Shown here: one piece after another, positions 22,043 to 30,742 of the stretch
Layout of the letters: the number at the start of each line of letters is the position of its first letter
Position numbering within the stretch: the stretch's first letter is position 1
From: Stenotrophomonas sp. 704A1
Lineage (GTDB): Bacteria; Pseudomonadota; Gammaproteobacteria; Xanthomonadales; Xanthomonadaceae
Length of the DNA stretch: 64,000 bases
Assembly: GCF_030549525.1 (NCBI RefSeq)
Contig: NZ_CP130831.1
Location: 2,815,501 to 2,879,500 of the forward strand
Direction: 5' to 3'
Translations under genes and position numbers: made by a program
Notes under the pieces: model-generated
What the model was told of the DNA's origin: nothing
Databases searched by the model: none
Seen by the model: only the letters and a program-made list of their open reading frames with translations

Positions 22043-22699
22043 TTGCGCCACAGCAAGATCATTCCGTGCGTTGCTCTGCTTCTGTTGACCGCCTGCCATC
22101 CGGAGACCGCCATGAACCAAGAACGTGCCGCTGCTGAAGCCGATGTCGCCCAGGGTGGCCGCGGCCTCGCCAAACTCAACCCCAACCCGCGCAAAGCCTA
22201 TGAACTGGTCCTGCGCCTGAAGGACGCCCCGGGCGATTTTGCCGTGGTCGAAGGTGTTGCGCAGTACGACGTCAGCAACGAAGCCCAGTGCGGCCACATC
22301 GAGCCGGCCACCGGCACCGCCGCACGCATCACCAGCCAGGAGCCGGTGGAGCTGCGCAAGGTGGCTGATGGCGAGTACCGCGGCACGTTGTACGTCGATC
22401 GCATGCTGGATGAGGATTACTACGGTCGCGGAGTCTGCACGTGGGAATTCACCGGTGCGGGTGCGATGCTGAAGGCCACAGGCGCTGAAGGCGAGACCCG
22501 CTTCCTGACCTTCGTCGACGCCAAGCCATTGACTGAAGGCAGCGCGCATACGCTGTTCTATCCGGACGCAGCCTATCCACGCGCGCCCCTTGCGGCCAAC
22601 TATCCAGCGACGGGCAAGGCCAACCCTGCTGACTACGTCGCCGAGCTGCAGGGCAAGCTGTTCACGATGAGCCTCAGCGCCAGTGAGGTCACACAATGA
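22043..22699 (+). CDS. lipoprotein, candidate immunity protein (X-Tfi) for the lipase effector
   Basis: A 218-residue lipoprotein: a basic start (RHSK), the hydrophobic segment IIPCVALLLL and the lipobox LLTAC place it in the periplasm or outer membrane leaflet. The mature part contains RKAYELVLRLKDAPGDF, QYDVSNEAQCGHIEP and GRGVCTWEFTGAG, with one Cys pair. A TTG at 22043 is taken as start because a full AAGGAGG lies 6 bases upstream; the ATG at 22019 is less well placed. It overlaps the lipase gene by 4 bases (ATGA). In the X-T4SS, effectors are usually encoded beside a signal-peptide-bearing immunity protein, so this is the likely inhibitor; the direct evidence is placement and export signal. 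Confidence 0.82.
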   Translation: MRHSKIIPCVALLLLTACHPETAMNQERAAAEADVAQGGRGLAKLNPNPRKAYELVLRLKDAPGDFAVVEGVAQYDVSNEAQCGHIEPATGTAARITSQEPVELRKVADGEYRGTLYVDRMLDEDYYGRGVCTWEFTGAGAMLKATGAEGETRFLTFVDAKPLTEGSAHTLFYPDAAYPRAPLAANYPATGKANPADYVAELQGKLFTMSLSASEVTQ

Positions 22700-24021
22700 C
22701 CATCACATCCGAGGACTATGCCGCGCTTTCCAATGATGCCTACAAGGACCGTGCGGTTGGGCGGCGCGCCCCGGGCCAGGAAGAGAAAGTCACGCTCAAC
22801 GGACACGAGTACAAGATCCTCGAGCACGTCAACAATCGGCTCAATGGTTACCAAGGGACGGTCTACCAGCGAACTGACACCGACGAGATCGTCGTCGCCC
22901 ACCGCGGGACTGAGCAGATTGCACGCGACGCGATCCTGACTGACGGAGGCATGGTCGTCGCACGCACCAACGTACAGGCGCCCGATGCCATTGCCCTGAC
23001 CCGAAGCGCTCTTGATTTCGCCAAGCAGGACGCCGCATTTGGTGGCAGGGCTCCCCAGGTCACGGTCACCGGCCACTCCCTTGGCGGCACCCTGGCCCAG
23101 ATCACCTCGCACCACTTCAACGTCAAGGGCGAGACCTTCAACGCCTATGGCGCGGTCAGCCTCAGCTACCGCATCCCCGAAGGCGGCAGCACCCTGGTCA
23201 ACCATGTCATGGCATCCGACCCGGTCAGCGCCGCGTCGCCGCACTTCGGGCAGGTCCGCCTCTATGCCAACCCGGACGAGATCAAGCGATTGTCAGCAGC
23301 CGGCTTCAGCAATCACCCGCTGCGCGACCTGATCCCGGATCGACCCATCCTTGCGGCAGGCAGCTCGTTCAGCGCACACAAACTCGGCAACTTCCTCGAC
23401 GACGGCTCGGTGCTGAAACACCCGGAAACGCAGCAACTGGCGAAGGACAACGCCAAGATGATCGAGGAGTACCGCGACGACGTGGAATCGCTGCGCCGTG
23501 GCGTGACCCGCACTGCACGTGGCATTCCAGGTGGCGCGATCGATCTGTACGACCATGTCCGTGGCCCTCTCCAGCCTGGCGAGCCTGCGCGTCGTGAGGC
23601 AGAGAAGAACGGCCAGCACACCAGCATGCTGCGCATGGACGACGCCAACCATGCCGGCAATCCATTGTTCAACGACGCGATCCGCGGCGTGCACGCGCAG
23701 GACGTACGCGCGGGCCGCGCGCCGGACGTGATGAGTACGCAGCTGGCCGGCTCGCTGGCCGCTGAAATGCATGCTGCCGGTGGCAAGCGCATCGACGAGG
23801 TGATGATGAACGCCGATGCGTCCCGCAGCTTCGCCGTACAGGGCCAGGGCGGCGACCCCAGCCATCTGCGGGTGTCGGTGGATACCGCACTGGCGATGAA
23901 CACACCGCTGGAGCAGAGCAGCCAGCGCATCGACCAGCAGGCTGCGGAGCAGCGCCTTGCGCAGAACCGCGATCAGCAGCTGGAACAGCAGCAGAACACG
24001 TCCCGCAGCATGCAGGCCTGA
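22696..24021 (+). CDS. X-T4SS lipase effector (X-Tfe) with C-terminal XVIPCD
   Basis: A 441-residue protein with no signal peptide. The N-terminal half is an alpha/beta-hydrolase of the lipase class 3 type: VAHRGTEQ, the nucleophile elbow VTVTGHSLGGTLAQI (Ser in GHSLG), YGAVSLSYR and HVMASDPVSAA (candidate Asp). The C-terminal 120 or so residues fit the XVIPCD secretion signal recognised by VirD4: MDDANHAGNPLFNDAIRG, a conserved-looking IDEVMMNADASRSFAVQGQ stretch, and a Gln-rich tail. Predicted to be injected into rival cells and to cleave membrane lipids in the periplasm. It shares its operon with the upstream lipoprotein. The specific lipase activity (phospholipase A1, A2 or other) cannot be read from sequence. 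Confidence 0.92.
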   Translation: MTITSEDYAALSNDAYKDRAVGRRAPGQEEKVTLNGHEYKILEHVNNRLNGYQGTVYQRTDTDEIVVAHRGTEQIARDAILTDGGMVVARTNVQAPDAIALTRSALDFAKQDAAFGGRAPQVTVTGHSLGGTLAQITSHHFNVKGETFNAYGAVSLSYRIPEGGSTLVNHVMASDPVSAASPHFGQVRLYANPDEIKRLSAAGFSNHPLRDLIPDRPILAAGSSFSAHKLGNFLDDGSVLKHPETQQLAKDNAKMIEEYRDDVESLRRGVTRTARGIPGGAIDLYDHVRGPLQPGEPARREAEKNGQHTSMLRMDDANHAGNPLFNDAIRGVHAQDVRAGRAPDVMSTQLAGSLAAEMHAAGGKRIDEVMMNADASRSFAVQGQGGDPSHLRVSVDTALAMNTPLEQSSQRIDQQAAEQRLAQNRDQQLEQQQNTSRSMQA

Positions 24022-24026
24022 TGGAG

Positions 24027-24060
24027 ACAGCGGGAGCCGGTTGATCGGCTCCCGCTGTTG
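24027..24060 (+). terminator. hairpin after the lipase gene
   Basis: A perfect 13-base stem, ACAGCGGGAGCCG / CGGCTCCCGCTGT, with a 6-base loop lies 5 bases after the effector stop. The trailing sequence has few T residues, so it may act as a bidirectional or weak terminator between the convergent genes. Confidence 0.7.
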
Positions 24061-24073
24061 CCGTTGCGCTGTC

Positions 24074-25513
24074 TCAAGGGCTCGATACGGCGGAGGCCGT
24101 TGCCGTGTCTGCCCTCACGTAGGCATCCGGCCCGGAATCCGGGAAACCACCACAGGCCGTGTCACCCGGTGCAACCGGATCGCACGGCCACTGCCGGCGG
24201 GTCACCGTATCGCGCAGGTCGAAGCTCCGGCCGTTCCAGACCACGAAGGCCAGGTGCTCGCGGTTCCAGTCACTGAAACTGTGCGGGCCGGTCTTCTGCG
24301 GCGATTCCGGGTACTGCACGAACCAGCGCATGGCCGGCCCGTACTGCAGCTTGCTGTGGTCAAGACTGAGCTTGCCTTCGCGGCTGCGATGGCGTGCACG
24401 GTCCGCCTCGGTAATCGCCGGGGCAGCCGGCATCAGCTTCGCCGTCACATCCACCGGCACACCATCGCCGCCCAGCTGGTACACCCGCTGGCGGACGTAG
24501 GCCTGGCCACAGCTGCCTGCCGCGACACGCACCGGCTCGGGCGAGCTTTCGCTGGGCAAGGCACCATCGGCGCAATCGAACGGCGCTGACACCAGGTACG
24601 TCGTGACCGACGCATCGGCGCCTTCAAACGAACGCACCCAGATGTCGCCGAGGCGAGCGATGAAGTCCGGCCGCTGACCCACCCCAGCCACGGCCTTGAA
24701 CCATGCCTTCTGGCGCACCTCGCGCTCGCGCCAGCTACGCGGCAGGTGGATGTCCTGCTCGGGCAATGCGACCAGCAGCGCGGCCAGATGGGGCGGCAAC
24801 GTGCCTTGGCACGCACCGATCATCAGATCCCCCTGCGGCGCCAGCCGCCCGGCCAGATCAACCGGACAGCGCGCACCCAGCTGGCGCTCGACGGCCTGGT
24901 CCGGTGCCAGCGGGATGATGGGGAGTGCGACGGGGGCCGTCGCAGCGGGGGCAGCTGATGCGGAAACGGCATCAGGCGCAGCCGCCACCGGTGTGGGCGT
25001 CGGGGCGGGTTCCGGTGCCGGCATGGGCACAGGTGCTTGCGCGGCTGGCGCAGAGACCGGCTCAGGGGCTGCGGTGGGCGCAGCGGCGGCAGCCACTGGT
25101 GCGGGTGCGGGTGCCGGCTCCGGCACCGACGCCGGGGATGGAGCCGGCGCGGTCGGTCCGGCAGCCGCAGCAACGATCGCTGCAGGCGTTGCCGGCTGTG
25201 TCGCGGGCGCGGCGTCCATCGCGGTCGGTGGCGTAACGGCCTCGGCCGGTGCAGTTGCAGGCGCGGTTTCCTGCGGCAGGCCGGCCACGACATCTGTTGC
25301 GTCAGGCGCCGCTGCGGGCGCCTCGGTGACCGGCACGGCCGGTTCTGTCGGGGCAGTCTCCGCGACGACAGTCTGAGCAGCCACAGAGGGCTGGGTTGCC
25401 GCTGGCGGTTCCTGCGCCTGTGCCACTGCGGCGGCCAGACCCAGCGGCAGCAGCCACAGTGCGGGCAAGCGTGCGCCTGATCGCACCTGGGGAGTCAGGG
25501 AAGCATTTCGCAT
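24074..25513 (-). CDS. exported protein with long Ala/Pro-rich linker, downstream of GH19 effector
   Basis: A 479-residue protein with a signal peptide (ALWLLPLGLAAAVAQA), then roughly 180 residues of Ala/Pro/Thr/Val-rich low complexity, likely an extended periplasmic spacer, and a folded C-terminal domain from about residue 215. The domain has Cys residues (GARCPVDLAG, IGACQGTLPP, APFDCADGALP, AAGSCGQAYVR, RQWPCDPVAP), and HSFSDWNREHLAFVVWNGR. I do not recognise the family. It is downstream of the GH19 effector gene on the same strand, 96 bases away. It may be a second immunity or cell-wall-reaching protein of the cassette, or an unrelated neighbour. The linker could let the domain reach across the peptidoglycan layer. 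Confidence 0.75.
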   Translation of the reverse strand: MRNASLTPQVRSGARLPALWLLPLGLAAAVAQAQEPPAATQPSVAAQTVVAETAPTEPAVPVTEAPAAAPDATDVVAGLPQETAPATAPAEAVTPPTAMDAAPATQPATPAAIVAAAAGPTAPAPSPASVPEPAPAPAPVAAAAAPTAAPEPVSAPAAQAPVPMPAPEPAPTPTPVAAAPDAVSASAAPAATAPVALPIIPLAPDQAVERQLGARCPVDLAGRLAPQGDLMIGACQGTLPPHLAALLVALPEQDIHLPRSWREREVRQKAWFKAVAGVGQRPDFIARLGDIWVRSFEGADASVTTYLVSAPFDCADGALPSESSPEPVRVAAGSCGQAYVRQRVYQLGGDGVPVDVTAKLMPAAPAITEADRARHRSREGKLSLDHSKLQYGPAMRWFVQYPESPQKTGPHSFSDWNREHLAFVVWNGRSFDLRDTVTRRQWPCDPVAPGDTACGGFPDSGPDAYVRADTATASAVSSP

Positions 25514-25609
25514 GTTGTGTCCTTACAGAGAGATCCATATCCGCACCCGAAGGTGCCCGGCATCGTGCGATGGGCCCGCCGGTCCCCCGACCTGCAGGCG
25601 GTGCCCAGA

Positions 25610-26626
25610 TTACATGGAACGCGATCGATTCTGTTCCTGCTCACGGCTGACGGAGGCCGCCTGCTCCTGCCGCGCCGATGCATCGGCAGCCACCTGCTGG
25701 CTGCTCTGCGCCAGCGGCTGCTGCACCGCCGCCTCACGCTCGACCATCGAACGCTGCATGGCCGGGTCGCCGATGGCGCCCTGCACGGCGAACAGTGCCC
25801 GGCCGTCGGCACTCGCCACCACGTGATCGATGCGGCTCATTCCGGCCTTCTGGGCGCTCAGCGCCAGGGCGCCCGCCGCATTGTCCAGTTCCTGCGCACT
25901 GTGCAGGCCGCCCTGCGGACCCAACTGCTGCAGGTGGCCGCGTGCGTCGGTGAACAGGCGGTTGCCGGCATGGCCTGGATCGCTCATGTCGCGCACGCGT
26001 TCGGGCATCTGCGCCCTTTCACCCACCTCGCCGCGCGCAAGCCGCTCCATGACCTCCGGCGTGAGTTTCTGCTGCCATGCCTCGAAACGCTTGAGGCGAT
26101 CCTCCACCCCGTTGAGAGCGCCGTTGATCGCATACGTCGCTTCACGCACGTCTTGCCGTGCATGCTCCGGCACGCGGTTCTGCCACTGCCAGACCGCGAT
26201 GCGTCCGGCGTGCTCAGGCTGCGCGGCGAGATCGGGCTGGTTGACCAGGTCCAGGTCCAGATCCCTGCCGGCGCGCTCGTAGTTCTCCTTGCCGGTCAGC
26301 GGCAGATAGCCGCGTCCGTGGTACTTCAGCGCGTCGCCGGGCAGATCGTTGCCCATGCGGCCGCCATACATCAGCTCGGCAAGATCACCAGGGCGTCCAC
26401 GCAGGGCTTCCTGGCGTGCCGATTCCAGCGCGTCACTGCCATTGCGCCATGCGGCTTCCACCGGGATCTGCGAGATGCCCCGGGTGAAGTTGAAGCTTTC
26501 GTTGAGCCGGCTGAGCCCACGCGATTCGTGCCCGGCCTGGGCCATGAAATTGGCCAGTTCACGGGGGGATTCGATACCGGCATCCGTCGCCTGCCGCAGC
26601 AGGTGCGACTCTCTATCGGTCGACAC
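25610..26626 (-). CDS. X-T4SS GH19-type muramidase effector with C-terminal XVIPCD
   Basis: A 338-residue protein with no signal peptide. The first half is a chitinase class I/GH19-like hydrolase, a fold used by several Xanthomonadales effectors to cleave peptidoglycan: FMAQAGHESRGLSRLNESFNF (core AQAGHESRG, catalytic Glu), YGGRMGND, YHGRGYLPLTGKENY and TYAINGALNG. The C-terminal part carries the XVIPCD: MSDPGHAGNRLFTDARGH, LSAQKAGMSRIDHVVAS, ALFAVQGAIGDP and a Gln-rich tail. It should be recruited by VirD4 and delivered to the periplasm of a target. The upstream gene is the candidate immunity protein; the downstream gene is an unassigned exported protein. This resembles the GH19 effector/immunity cassette next to virB6 in Xanthomonas citri. 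Confidence 0.93.
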   Translation of the reverse strand: MSTDRESHLLRQATDAGIESPRELANFMAQAGHESRGLSRLNESFNFTRGISQIPVEAAWRNGSDALESARQEALRGRPGDLAELMYGGRMGNDLPGDALKYHGRGYLPLTGKENYERAGRDLDLDLVNQPDLAAQPEHAGRIAVWQWQNRVPEHARQDVREATYAINGALNGVEDRLKRFEAWQQKLTPEVMERLARGEVGERAQMPERVRDMSDPGHAGNRLFTDARGHLQQLGPQGGLHSAQELDNAAGALALSAQKAGMSRIDHVVASADGRALFAVQGAIGDPAMQRSMVEREAAVQQPLAQSSQQVAADASARQEQAASVSREQEQNRSRSM

Positions 26627-26683
26627 AGCGCCACTCCTGGATGATCTTCAGCGCGGATTCCGTTCCGCCGGTTGGAACATGAC

Positions 26684-27220
26684 TCATGGAAGCAACACCT
26701 CGGCAACGCTGGACGGATCAAAATCCTCGAACCGCACCCGGCCCAGTTCCGCCACCGAGAAATCCCGGATGTTCATCGCTTCGGTCTCGATATCCACGAC
26801 CTTGCGCCTGACTCCGTCCACCCAGCAGACCCGGTCCGCAGCCGCATAGCGGAACGTGTAGGTACTGCTCCAGCGCTGGCGGCTGCCGCCATTGGTAATC
26901 ACGCTGAAGGTGTCTTCCTCCACCATTGCATACGCAAACGGGTCGCCGGCCAGGCCACCCCGGGTGGAGCACGGCACCAGCTTGTCGTTGCGGGCGGCCA
27001 GCTGCCAGCGCCCGCCGCCATCACCGCGCAGCAACAGCAGCACCCGGTTCGGTCCGTGCTGGCCGGGCACCAGCCCTTCCGGCGTGGGTTGATCGATCAC
27101 CAGCAGCTGGTACTCGACGCCCTCGCCGTTGAGCTCGCCCCTGACGGCTTCCAGCAGGTTCGCGCCCGACGGAACGAATGCCAGGGCATCGTCCATGTGT
27201 GCGCCATGCCTGTCGTCCAT
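26684..27220 (-). CDS. candidate immunity protein (X-Tfi) for the GH19 muramidase
   Basis: From ATG 27220 the protein has 178 residues. Its core, DALAFVPSGANLLEAVRGEL, LLVIDQPTPEG, NRVLLLLRGDGGGRWQLA, GGSRQRWSSTYTFRYAA and VCWVDGVRR, fits a widespread beta-rich periplasmic family found beside effectors. ATG 27220 follows AAGGAG at 9 bases and is the best ribosome-site-supported start, but it lacks a signal peptide. An in-frame GTG at 27361 would add a weakly hydrophobic leader (LATIAVTGFPALSSAIA). Protection against a periplasmic muramidase requires export, so the true start may be upstream. The gene lies 57 bases upstream of the effector on the same strand. Confidence 0.8.
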   Translation of the reverse strand: MDDRHGAHMDDALAFVPSGANLLEAVRGELNGEGVEYQLLVIDQPTPEGLVPGQHGPNRVLLLLRGDGGGRWQLAARNDKLVPCSTRGGLAGDPFAYAMVEEDTFSVITNGGSRQRWSSTYTFRYAAADRVCWVDGVRRKVVDIETEAMNIRDFSVAELGRVRFEDFDPSSVAEVLLP

Positions 27221-27656
27221 CGCCTCCCACTCCTTCAATGTCGTCTTGCCGATGCCCGCTGCGGTGCGGGGCACGGACCCATGGCCCGTTCTCACCGGAC
27301 GTTCCGCGATGGCGGATGATAGCGCCGGGAACCCGGTGACAGCGATGGTGGCAAGCGTCACCCGTCGGACGGGCAGACTGGGTCCTCATGGACGCAAAAG
27401 CTCCTGCAATCGATAGCGCCGGCGCGTCATTTTTCTGACGCGCGGAGAGCTTACCGCGAGGAGGCCGGTTGCGTCGAAGGGAGGAAGGAGCAAAAAGCGC
27501 GCTTGATCACAGAAGACGACGTTTCAGCACAGATCGCAGCGAGGTCCGGCCGCTGCCTGCGACGTCCGCGCTCCACACCTGCGGACCTTCTGGCCTCGAC
27601 GTGGTGGGGATGACCTTCTTCGAGCCGGCCCCGACGACCCCACCAGCTCACCTGCG
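27221..27656. other. 436-base region upstream of the GH19 cassette, no firm gene
   Basis: Contains the possible 5' extension of the immunity gene (to 27361 or, in another frame, an ATG at 27389 preceded by AGGAG). The remainder to 27656 has no frame with convincing codon use. This is the junction between the effector cassette and the DUF4189 array; GC content falls toward the array. Confidence 0.5.
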
Positions 27657-28205
27657 TCAGAACGCTTCAAAAACAGGCTGGGTGCAGTTTTCATACAACA
27701 CGGAACACTTTCCGCTCACGTCATTCCTGCACTGGGAATGCGCCATTATCAGCGCCATTTCCGGCGTACCACCCCGCCCCACTGCCGACATGCCTCGACC
27801 CGTCTTCCCGGTCGGAATGACCCACGCCACACACTGATTCCGATACGCCAAACTGACAGCGCAATCGGCGGCACCGGTCGAGCTGCACTTCCGCAAGGCC
27901 TCCTGCTCCGCCTCCAGCTGCGATCGAAGTCCAGTGGAGGCACCTGCGTCCTGAGTAGAGCGAGACTCGGCGATCGCTCCCCACGTCTTTATCCACCGCC
28001 CGGTTGGCGAGTTTGCGGGAACTTCGGCAATCCCGCCGCTTGATGCGCTACTCGGTGCGCCGCCTGGAATGGGCGCGCAGCCCCGGGCGCCTTGGCCTCC
28101 GATGGGGTAGTAGCCCGGAGGACAGTTTCCCTCGGCCGCGGCCGTTGCTACCGCCCCCAGAAGTGCGAGGAGCGACAAGGAAACTACGCGGCGTCCAGGC
28201 TTCAT
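27657..28205 (-). CDS. DUF4189 family exported protein G
   Basis: A 182-residue protein with a signal peptide (VVSLSLLALLGAVATAAA) and the DUF4189 pattern: NCPPGYYPIGGQGARGCAPIP, a linker, then GRWIKTWGAIAESRSTQDAG, CAVSLAYRNQCVAWVIP and CTQPVFEAF at the C-terminus. Eight Cys outside the signal peptide could form four disulfides in the periplasm. The family has no established function. This is the last member of the array, furthest from the intact virB6, and belongs to the subtype with TWGAIA and WVIPxGxxG. Confidence 0.88.
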   Translation of the reverse strand: MKPGRRVVSLSLLALLGAVATAAAEGNCPPGYYPIGGQGARGCAPIPGGAPSSASSGGIAEVPANSPTGRWIKTWGAIAESRSTQDAGASTGLRSQLEAEQEALRKCSSTGAADCAVSLAYRNQCVAWVIPTGKTGRGMSAVGRGGTPEMALIMAHSQCRNDVSGKCSVLYENCTQPVFEAF

Positions 28206-28345
28206 TCTCCAACATCCTCCAATCTATCGACCGCCATCATCCAATACAGGCCACGATCGTACCAGTGTCGGCTCCCGCGCCTGAGACCTGCCTGGCCACC
28301 GACTCGAGTGCGTCATTGCGCCGGCACTTCTTGCCGCACGCCTCC

Positions 28346-28600
28346 TGTCAGAACTCATCAAACACTGGCTTGGTACAGTTCGAGTAGAACACTTCACATT
28401 TCCCTGCACGATCATTGCGGCACATGACTCGCGCAGCGACCTCCGCCAACTCGGGGGTCGCCCCTGTCCCAAGCAGCCCGGCCACTTCGCAGAGCGCATT
28501 CGGAATTCGACGTACAACGCCTCCGCACAGGTCGCAACTGCGGCTGCAGATGCCAACTCCCTCTCGGGGCTAGCGAGCTCATCGCGGCATACGCCTGCGA
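28346..28600 (-). pseudogene. DUF4189 remnant, C-terminal part only
   Basis: Reading on the minus strand toward 28346 gives GTGATPELAEVAARVMCRND, RAGKCEVFYSNC and TKPVFDEF before a stop, which is a clear DUF4189 C-terminus. Upstream, to the next gene's stop near 28602, a second frame has SPERELASAAAVATCAEA, similar to the helix before the central Cys pair of members A and B, so at least one frameshift and deletions have occurred. The N-terminal signal peptide and CPPGYYPIGG motif are missing. No intact start is visible. Confidence 0.75.
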
Positions 28601-28601
28601 G

Positions 28602-29138
28602 TTAGAATTCATCAAATATCGGCTTACTGCAGTCCGAATAGATCTCTTCACACTCTCCCGGCTGATCGTTTTTGCACATGGCTTGTGCGTTGAATTTCGC
28701 CCTCTCGGGGGTGGGTCCAGCTCCAATCCCAGCACGACCTGAGCCGGAACGCCCCCTTGGGATGACCCACGAGACACACTGATTTTGGTACGTGAAGCTA
28801 ACCGAACAATCAGCAGCGCCAACGGATCTGCATTTTGAAATTGCCTCACGAGAAGCTTCCTCCTTGGATCGCTTACCAACAGAGGTGCCCGCGTCCTGAG
28901 TTGTTTTCGATTCAGCAATCGCTCCCCAGGTCTTGGTCCATCGCCCAGTGGGCCTATTCAACTGAACTTCTGGGGATGACGAGGCTGCACCACTACTCGG
29001 AATAGGGGCGCATCCTTGAACGCCCTGACCTCCAATCGGGTAATACCCTGGCGGACAGTTGCCTTCAGCCAGCGCAACTTCGGTCAATGAGACAAGAAGA
29101 AGGAAGAAAAGAATCACCCATTGCTTTGATCGATTCAT
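28602..29138 (-). CDS. DUF4189 family exported protein F
   Basis: A 178-residue protein with signal peptide (WVILFFLLLVSLTEVALA) followed by EGNCPPGYYPIGGQGVQGCA, GRWTKTWGAIAESKTTQDAG, CSVSFTYQNQCVSWVIPRG, PTPERAKFNAQAMCKND and the C-terminal CSKPIFDEF. All eight conserved Cys are present. Unlike members A to E, no recognisable virB6 fragment lies immediately upstream; a 415-base region without a gene follows before member E. Confidence 0.9.
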   Translation of the reverse strand: MNRSKQWVILFFLLLVSLTEVALAEGNCPPGYYPIGGQGVQGCAPIPSSGAASSSPEVQLNRPTGRWTKTWGAIAESKTTQDAGTSVGKRSKEEASREAISKCRSVGAADCSVSFTYQNQCVSWVIPRGRSGSGRAGIGAGPTPERAKFNAQAMCKNDQPGECEEIYSDCSKPIFDEF

Positions 29139-29553
29139 AAAACCGTTCTCCCCCCTCTCATTGGACCAGCTAGACGGTACGGCGATTGGCGTTCCCCCGC
29201 CTCATAGACCGGCTCAGAACAGGCCGAGCAGATTATTTTACATTGCGCTCAATGAGATCGATGCGGATCTCCTGCATGTGGGCCACAAAAAACACCCACC
29301 GCACGAATCCGGCTCCGGCTCAGAGGCCTGAATGCCCCCAATTGAACCCGAAGAGGCCCGCGACTCCAGTCGATTGATGACGCAGACACGGCGCTGGCGC
29401 CTGAGTTGCGGGAAAGCCATAACGCTGTACAGCGCCGCACGTAGCGCCATCCCTCGCCTGGTATGGCTCTTTCAAGTCGAACCGCCGATAGTGGCCACTA
29501 CCGGCTAGTTGGCACTGCAATTTCCAAGGCCATCAATCAGCTATCGATGAGAA
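29139..29553. other. 415-base region between DUF4189 genes, no gene recognised
   Basis: By position a virB6 remnant would be expected here, but the sequence has drifted and I could not align it convincingly with the intact gene. Frames on both strands are short. Probably a decayed module; a nucleotide alignment with 34495-35646 would settle it. Confidence 0.45.
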
Positions 29554-30096
29554 CTAGAATTCCTCGAAAATCGGTTTCGTGCAGTTAGCGTAGAACTCCA
29601 CGCATTTTCCTGGCTGATCATTCTTGCACATCAACTGCGCCACAAATAGCGCTCGCTCCGGCGTGGGCCCACCACCCACTCCCGACTGCCCGCCCCCAGA
29701 ACGCCCACTCGGTACGACCCAAGAAGCGCACTGATTGAAGTAGGCCAAATCGACCTTACAGTCACCCGCGCCTCCCGATGCACACTTGGAAAGGGCTTCC
29801 TGCTCTGCCAGCTCTTTGGCTCTCTTTCCCGTCGACACTCCTGCATCTTGAGTATTCTTGGAAGACGCTATTGCCCCCCAGGTTCGCACCCACCTGCCGG
29901 TAGGGCTGCTAAGCCGAATCTCCCCCGTGGTGGTACCGCCTCCACTAGTGGCGCCTGGTATCGGTGCACACCCGCGTGCCCCCTGCCCCCCAATCGGGTA
30001 GTAACCAGCAGGACAATTACCTTCGGCAAAGGATTGATACGCCACACCCAAGATCAAGGAACTGGCAAGAATCGCTTGCGATACAAGAATTCTCAT
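29554..30096 (-). CDS. DUF4189 family exported protein E
   Basis: A 180-residue protein with signal peptide (SQAILASSLILGVAYQSFA) followed by EGNCPAGYYPIGGQGARGCA, GRWVRTWGAIASSKNTQDAG, CKVDLAYFNQCASWVVPSG, GGGPTPERALFVAQLMCKND and the C-terminal CTKPIFEEF. Eight Cys conserved. It lies about 120 bases downstream (minus strand) of a virB6 fragment at 30215-30645. Confidence 0.9.
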   Translation of the reverse strand: MRILVSQAILASSLILGVAYQSFAEGNCPAGYYPIGGQGARGCAPIPGATSGGGTTTGEIRLSSPTGRWVRTWGAIASSKNTQDAGVSTGKRAKELAEQEALSKCASGGAGDCKVDLAYFNQCASWVVPSGRSGGGQSGVGGGPTPERALFVAQLMCKNDQPGKCVEFYANCTKPIFEEF

Positions 30097-30214
30097 CGCC
30101 CGTCGCCTCCATCTACATCATGCATTTCGAACTCGCTATGCAACGCTGCCATTCGCATTCCCTCTAAGCCCAGACGATGGTGGCGGAGAGTCAAGGGCAC
30201 CCTGCAATCTCGGA

Positions 30215-30645
30215 GAGAGTGCAGAGCCCATTCCTTTGCCGCTCTGCCATCAAGAACATGGTACCGATTCCATAGAACAACCAGTGCTGGAACAGCGATT
30301 TGGTGTGCTCGAACAGCAGGCACAGGATGAATGGTGGGCCAAAGCCGCTGAATATGTCCATCGCGACCTGGTACAGCAGCAACAGGGCACCGGCAGTGAC
30401 TTCAGGACCGACCGTGCCCAGGCCGATGAACCACATCGCACGTGTCTTCGCGCTCTTCAGGCTGACGCCGCCGGCCACGTCCAGCACGCTCACCGACATC
30501 AGCGCCAACTGCATGTAGTCCCGGTTGCAGTCGAACAGCTCTTCCGCCGCGTCATCTTTCCGGTCACTACATCAGGCCATCTCTTCCTGAGCGTCCTCGG
30601 CGAGGGCAACTTCCAGTCTCTCGGTCGAATGGCCAGCTCAACCAA
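30215..30645 (-). pseudogene. virB6 fragment I (central part)
   Basis: Homologous to about 34910-35340 of the intact virB6. It encodes MQLALMSVSVLDVAGGVSL, AKTRAMWFIGLGTVGPEVTA, LLLLYQVAMDIFSGFGPPFI and LFEHTKSLFQHWLFYGIGTM (compare QLALTSVSVLDVAGDVTLDS and LFEQTKSLFQRWLFYGIGTM). The upstream portion (30515-30645) is frameshifted but still alignable with the intact nucleotide sequence. It lacks both the N-terminal region and the 3' end of virB6, so it differs from fragments II to IV, which retain the tail. Confidence 0.85.
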
Positions 30646-30742
30646 CGTCAAACCATGGCATTTCGACTAGAGATCCTCGTCACTTCCGAACGAGTGGATA
30701 TACACTCGCGAGGGCCAGACCTACACCGCAACTAAAGATCGG

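Noticed and set aside
27469..27837. Plus-strand open frame of 122 codons overlapping DUF4189-G
   Set aside because: Low-complexity, lacks a ribosome site and overlaps a well-supported gene on the other strand.
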